In this document: positions 53,666 to 62,011 of the stretch, piece after piece
Layout of the letters: each line of letters starts with the position of its first letter
Numbering within the stretch: position 1 is the stretch's first letter
Notes under the pieces: model-generated
Seen by the model: the letters and a program-made list of their open reading frames with translations, nothing else
What the model was told of the DNA's origin: nothing
Databases searched by the model: none
Made by a program: the position numbers and the translations under genes
Assembly (NCBI RefSeq): GCF_900114615.1
Contig: NZ_FOTS01000007.1
Span: forward strand, 1-64,000
Length of the DNA stretch: 64,000 nucleotides
DNA from: Pelosinus propionicus DSM 13327
Lineage (GTDB): Bacteria; Bacillota; Negativicutes; DSM-13327
Direction of reading: 5' to 3'

Positions 53666-54034
53666 CTATCGATGTTTAATATGGTCGATACCCTGAGAGA
53701 GTAATGAACGGACGTGTTCGTCATCTAAGGAATACCAAGCCATTTTTCCCTCACGGCGGTACCTAACAAGTCGAGCGTTTCGTAAAAGCCGCAGCTGATG
53801 AGAAACGGCAGACTGGCCCATTTCGATCACTGCTGCAATATCACATACACACAGCTCCCGTTTGCTTAAAACTTGTAGTATTTTCACTCTGGTGGTATCA
53901 CCAAGTAATTTAAAGATTTCAGCGACTTGCTGTGCTTCATTGTCAGAAATCGATTCTTTTTTAGCTAGACAAATAGTCTGTGGATGCTCACAGAGCTGCT
54001 CACAAATATCGTCAGGACATTCTTTTGTTTGCAA
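53666..54034 (-). CDS. cadC: ArsR/CadC-type metal-sensing repressor
   Basis: A 122-residue winged-helix repressor of the SmtB/ArsR group. The N-terminal cysteines (ECPDDICEQLCEHP) and ELCVCDIAAVIEMGQSAVSHQLRLLR (metal-site Cys-x-Cys in the recognition region) match the CadC sensor for Cd, Pb or Zn. The frame opens at ATG 54052, which would lie inside the operator and lacks a ribosome site. TTG 54034 is preceded by AGGGAGTG at good spacing, so it is preferred. Start uncertainty is the main caveat. Confidence 0.93.
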   Translation of the reverse strand: MQTKECPDDICEQLCEHPQTICLAKKESISDNEAQQVAEIFKLLGDTTRVKILQVLSKRELCVCDIAAVIEMGQSAVSHQLRLLRNARLVRYRREGKMAWYSLDDEHVRSLLSQGIDHIKHR

Positions 54035-54047
54035 ATTCTCACTCCCT

Positions 54048-54073
54048 AACATATGAACATATATTCATATGTT
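54048..54073 (-). promoter_or_regulatory. CadC operator
   Basis: AACATATGAA, six bases, TTCATATGTT form a perfect 10-6-10 dyad of the ArsR/SmtB style, covering the transcription start of the cad operon. Metal binding should release the repressor. Confidence 0.8.
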
Positions 54074-54075
54074 GT

Positions 54076-54103
54076 ATTATAAATTATTTATATGAGAAGT
54101 CAA
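54076..54103 (-). promoter_or_regulatory. Promoter of the cad operon
   Basis: Minus strand: TTGACT (forward 54098-54103), 16-base spacer, TATAAT (forward 54076-54081). Transcription should begin inside the CadC operator. Confidence 0.75.
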
Positions 54104-54164
54104 GCTTAAATGTGACAATTAAAAAATAAAAGCATTAGTAAACTCCATGGATAATTCCATGGAG

Positions 54165-54899
54165 TTAGTTTACGATTGCAGTATATCGTTCTTTAACAGG
54201 AATGTGAGGTAGAGGAAAATACATAGGGACGCAACATTCGTGAACGGAAGTGTAAAGTACTTTCATTCCTTTTCCCAGTTTACGAAAGCCGAATTTTTGA
54301 TAGAAGGCTACTGCCTCTGGCAGAGCGAATAGGGTAATCAATTGTACTCCTACTAGCGTTTGAATCTTAAATATTTTCTGGATCGTATGATTAAAGATTG
54401 CTTGCCCGATGCCCAGATATCGATAGTGATCGTCAATGCATAACGCTGCCACTTCTATAGATGGACAGAGGCTTATTATTTTTCTTCCTTTAACTTTTAA
54501 CGATGAGCATTTTGTTGAACAAAACCCTACTAGCTGATTTGCATTACTTTCAAAAAATAAGGTAGTGCATGTGTTGCCTTTTTCTTCATAAAGAAATGCG
54601 TCAGTTTGTAAAAATTGTAATAGTGGACCATACGCAGAATTAAACCCCATAATTTGCGGTTGATATTCATAAGATAAGGGCTTATGAATTAACGTATAAT
54701 TTGAATTTAACGTATCAATTTTAAGAGGATCAGCTAGTAGAGAATGATCTCGAAACGACTTCAGAATAGTGTTGCTTTCAATGAGAGGATCTTCCAATAT
54801 GAAAATAGATGATTGACTATCGACCCATTCAATGATTCCCCCGGGGATGACTGTCATTTCCCAAGTATCGTGACTACTGATCAGATCTTCATTACTCAT
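54165..54899 (-). CDS. GNAT family acetyltransferase
   Basis: A 244-residue protein. The first 120 residues are unfamiliar. The C-terminal half has the GNAT core: LVGFCSTKCSSLKVKGRKIISLCPSIEVAALCIDDHYRYLGIGQAIFNHTIQKIF carries the acetyl-CoA loop (Q/R-x-x-G-x-G, here YRYLGIG) and then FALPEAVAFYQKFGFRKLGKGM. The substrate is unknown. ATG 54899 is used, preceded by GGCGGTGATTGC; the frame extends to 55058 but the added 53 residues have a weak ribosome site. It is divergent from the hydrogenase genes. Confidence 0.82.
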   Translation of the reverse strand: MSNEDLISSHDTWEMTVIPGGIIEWVDSQSSIFILEDPLIESNTILKSFRDHSLLADPLKIDTLNSNYTLIHKPLSYEYQPQIMGFNSAYGPLLQFLQTDAFLYEEKGNTCTTLFFESNANQLVGFCSTKCSSLKVKGRKIISLCPSIEVAALCIDDHYRYLGIGQAIFNHTIQKIFKIQTLVGVQLITLFALPEAVAFYQKFGFRKLGKGMKVLYTSVHECCVPMYFPLPHIPVKERYTAIVN

Positions 54900-55118
54900 G
54901 CAATCACCGCCAATTAAACTTACGAGAACTGATATATTATATGCTACATAAACAATATACGTAACACCGAATGCAGAATTTTTGAGTGAATATTCCTGGA
55001 AGAGATATCTTCTATTGGATGGAGCAGGAATATTGTCTTTTTGTGGGAATACATTCATATAGGTTATTCATAAATCAGATAAGGAATCAGTCAAGTGGTA
55101 AATATGGGAGGGAGTCAA

Positions 55119-55595
55119 ATGTCGGAGGTAGTAGATAACAAGGAAATGGACGAAATTCTACAGAAATATGGATATGAGAAAAGCTGTATCATACCTATAT
55201 TGCAGGAGACACAAGCAAAATACAGATATCTGCCCAAGGAAGCCTTTTCTTATCTTTCAGAAAATTTAGGAATCAGCACGGCCAAAATATATAGTATAGC
55301 TACTTTTTATGAAAATTTTTCTCTAGAACAAAAAGGAAAATATGTAATAAAAATATGTGATGGAACGGCGTGCCATGTGAGAAAATCCATCCCGATATTG
55401 GAACGATTAAAAAGTCAGCTTGGACTTACGGAAGCCAAGGTAACAACGGATGACCTTATGTTTACCATTGAAACCGTTTCCTGTCTTGGGGCGTGCGGTC
55501 TAGCACCTGTGCTTACCGTAAATGATCAGGTATATCCTGCCATGACGCCGGATAAAGCACAGGAACTTCTTATGAGGCTTAAGGAGGAAGAATGA
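55119..55595 (+). CDS. hydC: [FeFe] hydrogenase gamma subunit (NuoE-like)
   Basis: A 158-residue thioredoxin-like [2Fe-2S] protein of the electron-bifurcating hydrogenase. The four cluster cysteines are in KICDGTACHVRKS and ETVSCLGACGLAPVL. The N-terminal helical part (EILQKYGYEKSCIIPILQETQAKYRYLP) is that of NuoE/HydC. ATG 55119 follows GGGAGGGAGT. It overlaps hydB by four bases and is the first gene of a three-gene operon. Confidence 0.95.
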   Translation: MSEVVDNKEMDEILQKYGYEKSCIIPILQETQAKYRYLPKEAFSYLSENLGISTAKIYSIATFYENFSLEQKGKYVIKICDGTACHVRKSIPILERLKSQLGLTEAKVTTDDLMFTIETVSCLGACGLAPVLTVNDQVYPAMTPDKAQELLMRLKEEE

Positions 55596-57469
55596 TGTTT
55601 TTAAACAGAGAAGATTTTAAAAATGCTTGTACAGCATATACCGATTCACTTAGTATGCAAATAAAAAAGATCTTGGTATGTGCCGGAACGGGTTGTGTGG
55701 CCGGTGGGGCCATTGAGATTTATGAGCAATTGATAAAATCCAATGAAAAGTATAATGTACCTTGTACGGTGACCTTAGAGAAGGAGCCTCATGACAAATC
55801 GATAGGAATCAAAAAGAGCGGATGCCATGGTTTTTGCGAAATGGGCCCGCTGGTACGAATAGAACCGCAGGGATGGTTATATATAAAAGTAAAGCCAGAG
55901 GACTGTGCTGAGATTATAGAAAAATCAATCATTAATGAAACCTTTATTGAGCGTTTGGCTTATAAAAAAGAAGGAGTGATGTATCCCACGCAAGAAGAGA
56001 TTCCTTTTTATAAAAAACAAACTAGGCTTGCACTTGAACATTGTGGGCATATTGATGCCACATCGATCAATGAATACTTGGCAATTGGGGGATACGGAGC
56101 ATTTACAAAAGCCTTATTCGATATGAGTCGGGAAGAGGTTGTAAAGGAAATTGATTTATCCAATTTACGAGGGCGGGGAGGCGGCGGATATCCTACAGGC
56201 CGTAAATGGAAGCAGGTAAAGGGGCAGAATTCCAGTGTAAAGTATATTGTCTGCAATGGTGATGAGGGCGATCCTGGCGCATTTATGGATCGGAGTATCA
56301 TGGAAGGAGACCCTCACAGGGTACTGGAAGGAATGATGATTGCTGGCGTAGGCTGCGGATCATCGGAAGGTTACATCTATGTACGGGCGGAATATCCCCT
56401 TGCCGTTAGCCGACTGGAAACAGCAATTTGTGAAGCAAAAGAGAAGGGACTTCTTGGACGGAATATACTAAGCTCAGGTTTTGACTTTGATATAAAAATA
56501 TGTAAAGGCGCAGGAGCATTTGTTTGTGGCGAGGGAAGTGCTCTTACTGCATCAATTGAAGGTAAGCGGGGAATGCCAAGAGTTAAGCCTCCTCGAACGG
56601 TTGAACATGGTCTTTTTGATAAACCTACTGTCCTTAATAATGTAGAGACTTTTGCCAATGTTCCATTTATTATTCACAGGGGAGCTAAGTGGTATAAAGC
56701 CATAGGACCGGAGAACAGTCCGGGAACAAAGGCTTTTGCTCTGACAGGAAATATCGAAAATACAGGTCTTATTGAAGTTCCAATGGGGACCACCCTTGGT
56801 GAGGTGATATTTGATATTGGCGGCGGAATGCGAGGAGGTCATGATTTCAAAGCGGTTCAGATAGGCGGACCTTCCGGTGGATGCCTGACCAAAGAACAGC
56901 TTGATCTGCCTTTAGATTTTGATTCCCTTAAAAAGGCGGGAGCGATGATCGGATCTGGTGGGCTAGTGGTAATGGATGAGCATACATGCATGGTAGAAGT
57001 AGCAAGATTCTTTATGAATTTTACGCAGAATGAATCTTGCGGCAAGTGCATACCCTGCCGTGAGGGGACGAAACGTATGCTTGAAATCCTGGATCGTATC
57101 GTTTCTGGGCAAGGTGCTATAGAAGACTTAGATATGTTATTGGAGCTTGCAGACACGATTTCATCGACGGCACTGTGTGGTCTGGGAAAAACTGCAGCAT
57201 TGCCTGTTGTCAGTACCATTCGAAACTTCAGAGAAGAATATGAAGCTCACATCGTAGAAAAGAGATGTCCGTCAAGAACTTGCCAAAAATTAAAAAGAAT
57301 CTATATTGCTGCAGAATTTTGCCGTGGCTGTTCAAAATGTTCCAGGTTATGCCCGGTGGGGGCAATTAGCGGCAAATTAAAAGAGCCGTTCTTGATAGAT
57401 CCGGATAAATGCATAAAGTGCGGTGCATGTATAGAGTCATGTGCCTTCAAAGCAATCAAGGAGGCATGA
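55592..57469 (+). CDS. hydB: [FeFe] hydrogenase beta subunit (NuoF-like, FMN and NAD(H) binding)
   Basis: A 625-residue electron-bifurcating subunit. Order: N-terminal thioredoxin-like [2Fe-2S] domain (CAGTGC...CHGFC, about 30-90); NuoF core with the FMN/NADH site LRGRGGGGYPTGRKW and CNGDEGDPGAFMD near 200-235; SLBB domain; [4Fe-4S] site ESCGKCIPCREGTKRM near 480; and a C-terminal pair of [4Fe-4S] motifs, CRGCSKCSRLCPVGAI and CIKCGACIESCAFKAI. The domain set is that of HydB in bifurcating hydrogenases that couple NADH and reduced ferredoxin to hydrogen. Confidence 0.96.
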   Translation: MMFLNREDFKNACTAYTDSLSMQIKKILVCAGTGCVAGGAIEIYEQLIKSNEKYNVPCTVTLEKEPHDKSIGIKKSGCHGFCEMGPLVRIEPQGWLYIKVKPEDCAEIIEKSIINETFIERLAYKKEGVMYPTQEEIPFYKKQTRLALEHCGHIDATSINEYLAIGGYGAFTKALFDMSREEVVKEIDLSNLRGRGGGGYPTGRKWKQVKGQNSSVKYIVCNGDEGDPGAFMDRSIMEGDPHRVLEGMMIAGVGCGSSEGYIYVRAEYPLAVSRLETAICEAKEKGLLGRNILSSGFDFDIKICKGAGAFVCGEGSALTASIEGKRGMPRVKPPRTVEHGLFDKPTVLNNVETFANVPFIIHRGAKWYKAIGPENSPGTKAFALTGNIENTGLIEVPMGTTLGEVIFDIGGGMRGGHDFKAVQIGGPSGGCLTKEQLDLPLDFDSLKKAGAMIGSGGLVVMDEHTCMVEVARFFMNFTQNESCGKCIPCREGTKRMLEILDRIVSGQGAIEDLDMLLELADTISSTALCGLGKTAALPVVSTIRNFREEYEAHIVEKRCPSRTCQKLKRIYIAAEFCRGCSKCSRLCPVGAISGKLKEPFLIDPDKCIKCGACIESCAFKAIKEA

Positions 57470-57473
57470 CACA

Positions 57474-59156
57474 ATGAATACAGAATTTATGGTAATTGAT
57501 AATATGCCCGTAGAAATAAATGGAGAAAGAAATATCCTGGATGTAATCAGGAAGGCGGGAATTGACCTTCCAACTTTTTGTTACTACTCGGAGTTATCCG
57601 TTTATGGCGCCTGTCGTATGTGCGTGGTAGAGGATCAGTGGGGTTCGATTCAGGCGGCATGTTCGACACCACCCAAGGCTGGTATGGAGATTCGCACGAA
57701 TACGCCAAGGCTGAGGAAATATAGAAAGATGATTCTAGAGCTGCTGCTTTCCAATCACTGTCGTGACTGTACAACCTGTGAGAAAAATGGAAAATGCAAG
57801 CTACAGGAGCTGGCGCAGCGTTTTGGCATAAAACAGGTGCGATTTCACAACACTTCGGAAGATTCCGAACTTGATACCTCTTCTCTCTGCATTGTTCGGG
57901 ATAAAAGCAAATGCATATTATGCGGTGACTGTGTGAGAATGTGCAATGAAGTGCAGAATGTGGGAGCTATCGATTTTGCTTTTCGCGGATCAAAGATGTG
58001 TGTAAGTACAGCATTTGACGAGCCTCTAGCCAATACCAAGTGTGTAGGCTGCGGCCAGTGTTCTGTTGTCTGTCCCACAGGTGCTATCGTTGTTCGAAAT
58101 GACACAGCGAAACTCTGGAAGGAATTAAGTGATAACAATACAAAAGTAATTGTACAGATTGCTCCTGCAGTAAGGGTAGGCATCGGAAAAGAACTTGGTT
58201 TTTCCGAGGGGCAAAATGTGATGGGCAGGATTGTTGCTGCTTTAAGACGGATTGGCTTTGATGAAGTGTTCGATACATCTACAGGTGCGGATTTTACCGT
58301 GTTGGAAGAAGCAGAAGAGTTTAGTAAAAGATTGCTAACTGGAGACAAGCTGCCTCTATTCACCTCTTGTTGTCCTGCCTGGGTAAGGTATGCTGAACTG
58401 AATTACCCTCAGCTGCTCAAAAATATATCTACATGCCGCTCTCCAATGCAGATGCTGGCATCCATTCTGAAAGAACATCATAGGGATGATGAAAAGAGAG
58501 TCGTTGTTGTTGCAGTTATGCCTTGTACAGCCAAAAAGCAGGAAGCAGCACGAGATGAATTTAAAGAAGACGGTGTCCCCTACGTCGATTATGTGATCAC
58601 TACGCAAGAGCTGATCCATCTCATTAAAGAAGCGAACCTTATTTTTTCTGAAATAGAACCGGAAGCTGTGGATATGCCTTTTGGAACCACTAGTGGTTCT
58701 GGGATCATTTTTGGCGTAACCGGAGGGGTCACTGAGGCAGTAATTAGACGGCTTTCCGATGATAAATCAGCATTTGGGCTGCGAGCAATTGCCTTTACAG
58801 GTGTACGGGGTATGCAGGGCGTAAAAGAAGCAAGGATTGATTGTAATGGACGTGAGGTAAAAATTGCAATTGTCAGCGGTCTAAAAAATGCGGATGATCT
58901 AATCAGAAGCATACAAGCAGGCGAAAAACAATATGATTTTGTTGAAGTGATGTCTTGCCCTGGAGGCTGTATCGGGGGAGCGGGACAGCCGGTTACCAAT
59001 AGAGATGGAAAGTATAATAGAGGAGCAGGACTCTATAATGCGGATCGGATGAGCAATATAAAACGATCGGAAGAGAATCCGATTATAAAAGAGCTTTATG
59101 ATGGCATGCTAAAGGATAAGGTGCATAAGCTGCTTCATGTGAATTACCTCAAATAA
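57474..59156 (+). CDS. hydA: [FeFe] hydrogenase catalytic subunit
   Basis: A 560-residue H-cluster enzyme. Order: N-terminal [2Fe-2S] (FCYYSELSVYGACRMC); His-ligated [4Fe-4S] (NHCRDCTTCEKNGKC); two [4Fe-4S] ferredoxin motifs (CILCGDCVRMC and CVGCGQCSVVCPTGA); and the H-cluster motifs L1 FTSCCPAWVRY, L2 MPCTAKKQEA and L3 VMSCPGGCIGGAGQP. L3 reads SCPGGC where ACPGGC or ACHGGC is more usual, and GGAGQP instead of GGGQP. ATG 57474 has AAGGAGG upstream. No maturation genes (hydE, hydF, hydG) were seen in the window. Confidence 0.96.
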   Translation: MNTEFMVIDNMPVEINGERNILDVIRKAGIDLPTFCYYSELSVYGACRMCVVEDQWGSIQAACSTPPKAGMEIRTNTPRLRKYRKMILELLLSNHCRDCTTCEKNGKCKLQELAQRFGIKQVRFHNTSEDSELDTSSLCIVRDKSKCILCGDCVRMCNEVQNVGAIDFAFRGSKMCVSTAFDEPLANTKCVGCGQCSVVCPTGAIVVRNDTAKLWKELSDNNTKVIVQIAPAVRVGIGKELGFSEGQNVMGRIVAALRRIGFDEVFDTSTGADFTVLEEAEEFSKRLLTGDKLPLFTSCCPAWVRYAELNYPQLLKNISTCRSPMQMLASILKEHHRDDEKRVVVVAVMPCTAKKQEAARDEFKEDGVPYVDYVITTQELIHLIKEANLIFSEIEPEAVDMPFGTTSGSGIIFGVTGGVTEAVIRRLSDDKSAFGLRAIAFTGVRGMQGVKEARIDCNGREVKIAIVSGLKNADDLIRSIQAGEKQYDFVEVMSCPGGCIGGAGQPVTNRDGKYNRGAGLYNADRMSNIKRSEENPIIKELYDGMLKDKVHKLLHVNYLK

Positions 59157-59194
59157 GATGCACGTTGTGTTTCAATAAAAGGGTTCTGATAAGG

Positions 59195-59242
59195 GAACAA
59201 ACAGAAGGATCAGTTAGGATCAATTTCTGTTTGTTCTTTTTT
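59195..59242 (+). terminator. Terminator of the hydrogenase operon
   Basis: GAACAAACAGAA (59195-59206) pairs with TTCTGTTTGTTC (59225-59236), followed by TTTTTT. It ends the hydCBA transcript. Confidence 0.85.
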
Positions 59243-59252
59243 GTCTCGAAGA

Positions 59253-59753
59253 CTAACGCTGTTTGTAGCAATAATAATTGATGATATCTTGTGAAATGAC
59301 TAAGTGAATTCCAGGTGCCCAAGTGGGAAGAAGGAGAGAGGGGGATTCAATCCCCATGATCTGTCCTAGGGTATTAAAAACAGAATTGCAGTTTTTTTTG
59401 TAAAAATGTTCCCACAAATTAGGGTAACGCAGCTGTAATGCATTGATAGCAGGAATTGCATTGACTGCTGCTTGCCATCGTTCATTGATCTCTGCTTTAT
59501 CACCTGTAATGCAGGATGTTATTGGCTGATTAAACTGCAAAGACCAAGATATTCCAGCGTCACGAAATACTTGTAAATGATCTGAGGAGCTTCCGATCGC
59601 TTTGGTTGTTTTGGATTTTATATTAAATGCCAGGCCATGAAGCTGATCTGTTACCCTATGATTGGAATTCGATAATGCCCAGAAGTTATGGCTAAATGGA
59701 GTATAGGGAATCAGAAAAGCACGTGCCTGAATATTCCATTGATGACTGCTCAT
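59253..59753 (-). CDS. Conserved hypothetical protein
   Basis: A 166-residue protein, probably cytosolic (no clear signal peptide). Recognisable phrases are HNFWALSNSNHRVTDQLHGLAFNIKSKTTKAIGSSSDHLQVF, WSLQFNQPITSCITGDKAEINERWQAAVNAIPAINAL, YPNLWEHFYKKNCNSVFNTLGQIMGI. The even spread of aromatics and the lack of low-complexity sequence argue for a real fold, but I do not recognise the family. AAGGTG precedes ATG 59753. It faces the hydrogenase genes across a terminator. Confidence 0.6.
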   Translation of the reverse strand: MSSHQWNIQARAFLIPYTPFSHNFWALSNSNHRVTDQLHGLAFNIKSKTTKAIGSSSDHLQVFRDAGISWSLQFNQPITSCITGDKAEINERWQAAVNAIPAINALQLRYPNLWEHFYKKNCNSVFNTLGQIMGIESPSLLLPTWAPGIHLVISQDIINYYCYKQR

Positions 59754-60046
59754 TTATGCTGCTTCACCTTCTTTGTTTCTATATAGGTGTCAGTATTTAA
59801 TAGAATTTTGGAGGAATCGTACTTCGTTAGAGTTTGATTTCTATAGGTTAGTATATACGGACTTTAAAATATATTACTATCTTATTTTTAGTATTTTCAT
59901 TGGTATAGTATACATCACGTTGTGGATGGTGGAAGATGATTCTGAGACCAAAGGAATCTAGATTATAATGATTAAAATATTGTATTTTATCATTTAAAAT
60001 AGAAGTAGGTGCTCTTTTTGATTAGTTTTGTATGTTTCTGGGCCAG

Positions 60047-60086
60047 GATTATGAATAGTAATGTAATTACATTACTATTCATAATC
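60047..60086 (+). promoter_or_regulatory. Perfect 40-bp palindrome, likely enhancer site of the PTS operon
   Basis: Positions 60047-60086 are identical on both strands, centred between 60066 and 60067 in GTAATTAC; the outer arms read GATTATGAATAG and CTATTCATAATC. It lies 45 bases upstream of the sigma-54 -24 box, the typical position for an enhancer-binding protein. Confidence 0.7.
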
Positions 60087-60131
60087 TCAGATAATAGTGT
60101 TTATAAGGAGTATATATGTAAAATTTGTAAC

Positions 60132-60147
60132 TGGCACGATAGTTGCA
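60132..60147 (+). promoter_or_regulatory. Sigma-54 promoter of the PTS operon
   Basis: TGGCACGATAGTTGCA matches the -24/-12 consensus TGGCAC-N5-TTGCA, with GG (60133-60134) and GC (60145-60146) ten bases apart. It points at the EIIB gene starting at 60188. Confidence 0.9.
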
Positions 60148-60187
60148 TATATTTATAGGTGAAATAAAATCTGGAGGAGATGTGAGC

Positions 60188-60493
60188 ATGAAAGAAAAAG
60201 TGACAATCCTTTGCTGCTGCGGAGCAGGCATATGTACATCCAATTACTTAAAAGAAGAAATTGAAGATCGAATCAAACAGGAAGGTCTAAAAAATGTCAA
60301 AATCGTTTTATGCAGAGTGAGTGATGTAGACGAAGCGATCAGCGGGGCTGACTTACTTGTTACAACTGTGGAAATGAAGGCAGCATACCCCGTGCCAATG
60401 ATAAGGGCTTTAGGCATCATGTTAGATGATAAGGCTGCAAAAAAAGCACTGGATCAAATTGTGGATGAAGTGAAAAACATTATGCAAAAATAA
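60188..60493 (+). CDS. PTS EIIB component, galactitol type
   Basis: A 101-residue cytosolic phosphotransferase subunit that passes phosphate to the sugar. It has the P-loop-like CCCGAGICTSN near residues 9-19, where one of the three adjacent cysteines should be the phospho-acceptor. It resembles GatB rather than mannose or fructose EIIB. ATG 60188 follows GGAGGAGATG; a GTG six bases upstream is possible. It is the first gene of the operon behind the sigma-54 promoter. Confidence 0.9.
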   Translation: MKEKVTILCCCGAGICTSNYLKEEIEDRIKQEGLKNVKIVLCRVSDVDEAISGADLLVTTVEMKAAYPVPMIRALGIMLDDKAAKKALDQIVDEVKNIMQK

Positions 60494-60566
60494 ATGGTTC
60501 TGATAGCTGGATTTAGATTTTTTAAGATATTGTGATGGTAAAGAGAATATGTATGGAGGGTGAAAA

Positions 60567-61841
60567 ATGGAATTTATAAGTTCAATTACCAGTGGGCTGT
60601 CTGCGTTCTTTAGATTTGATTCAACCGTCACTATACTGGGTATTATTATTGCAATCTCTCTGCTTGTGAAAGTACCAATCAAGAAAGCTGTACTCGGTGC
60701 TTTGAAAGTTTCTATAGGGCTTACAGGTCTATTCTTAATTGTAGATTTGATACAGACCGCCATGGTAAATCCAATAAGCAATATGATCTCTTTGTATGGC
60801 ATTAATAAAAGTATAGTAGATATTGGCTGGGGTTCTGTCGGATATGCTTTTGGCAATACATATGGTTATTTTGGAGTACTCGTATTTTTAATCGTAAATA
60901 TAATATTAGTTTCCGTAAGATTTACCCAGACCATCTATGTTGATGTTTTTAATACATGGAGAGCGATGCTTCTGGCAGGAATGATCGGTGTTACGACCGG
61001 CAACTTTTGGATTGCCACGTTTGCTGTTGTAATCTTTCTCATCATTGATGTAAAAGCTGCAGATATTGCGGCGCCATATATAGAAAAAATCAATAATTTT
61101 CCTCCTGGAGGCTCATGGCCTCATGGCAGTCACTTTTCATTTCAGGCATGCATTGCTATACCAATTGAATGGGTTTTGAGAAGAATACCCATTATCAAGG
61201 ATATTAATATTAAGGCCGAAACAATTGAAGAGAAATTTGGAATATTTGGAGAGACAACAGTCATGGGAGCAATACTGGGTATTGTAATTGGACTATTTAG
61301 CCAAGTCGGTATTATGCCTTCCTTGTTGCTTGGAGTAAAAATGGCAGCTGCATTTCTTCTTCTTCCGAGAATGGCGGCCATTCTGGTGGAGGGCTGGTTC
61401 CCGGTGATTAAAGCTGCAAGACAGATATTGGTAAGTAAGCTAAAACGAGATGATGTGCGTATCGCACTTGATTGTTCGACGGTTATTGGACATGCAGCAG
61501 TCGTCCCTACAACACTTATTATGTATCCGTTAGCATTGCTCATATCGGTCATACTTCCAGGCAATCAGATGATTTCATCCGTAAGCTTAATCATCGTTCT
61601 CTGGGAGAGTGCAGCGGTGAATGCGATCACAGAGGGAAACATATTTCATAACATTATCATATTATCCCTGATCGTTTGTCTCTTCTGCTGGGGAGCTACT
61701 TTCATGGCAGGTCCTATGACACATTTGGCGGTTTCCATGGGATATGATGCTGCTAAAGGTTTAGTGTCCAATTGGGATGCGGCAGGTACTCCTGGACTGG
61801 TTTTAGTATATGGATTGTTTTCTTGGATATTTGGTTTTTAA
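60567..61841 (+). CDS. PTS EIIC component, galactitol type (GatC)
   Basis: A 424-residue membrane channel of the PTS-GFL/Gat type with about ten helices. Landmarks are VKVPIKKAVLGALKVSIGLTGLFLIVDLI near the start, VDVFNTWRAMLLAGMIGVTTGNFW, PPGGSWPHGSHFSFQACIAIPIEWVL, and the closing AGPMTHLAVSMGYDAAKGLVSNWDAAGTPGL. Members carry galactitol or related polyols or sugars; the true substrate here is not known. GGAGGG precedes ATG 60567. Confidence 0.92.
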   Translation: MEFISSITSGLSAFFRFDSTVTILGIIIAISLLVKVPIKKAVLGALKVSIGLTGLFLIVDLIQTAMVNPISNMISLYGINKSIVDIGWGSVGYAFGNTYGYFGVLVFLIVNIILVSVRFTQTIYVDVFNTWRAMLLAGMIGVTTGNFWIATFAVVIFLIIDVKAADIAAPYIEKINNFPPGGSWPHGSHFSFQACIAIPIEWVLRRIPIIKDINIKAETIEEKFGIFGETTVMGAILGIVIGLFSQVGIMPSLLLGVKMAAAFLLLPRMAAILVEGWFPVIKAARQILVSKLKRDDVRIALDCSTVIGHAAVVPTTLIMYPLALLISVILPGNQMISSVSLIIVLWESAAVNAITEGNIFHNIIILSLIVCLFCWGATFMAGPMTHLAVSMGYDAAKGLVSNWDAAGTPGLVLVYGLFSWIFGF

Positions 61842-61883
61842 CGCGCACATATAAATGAGTTTGTTATAGTAAGATTTCTTCAT

Positions 61884-61905
61884 TTTGCAGCTATATAGCT
61901 GCAAA
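61884..61905 (+). repeat. 22-bp palindrome between EIIC and EIIA genes
   Basis: TTTGCAGCTATATAGCTGCAAA is a perfect palindrome within the 170-base gap between the EIIC and EIIA genes. There is no T-run, so it may mark an mRNA-processing site or a stabilising hairpin. Confidence 0.6.
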
Positions 61906-62011
61906 TATGAAAAGATACGCTTATACATCCGACTTATAAGAGAAAATTCATGATAAGAAGATGCGTAAGCAGGTAGTCAGCTAATGTCAAAAGACTAGGA
62001 GGAGGGGAAAT

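Noticed and set aside
59773-59961. 62-codon frame with one hydrophobic stretch
   Set aside because: It starts at TTG without a ribosome site, uses many rare aromatic codons in AT-rich DNA, and has no supported neighbour; kept only as unproven.
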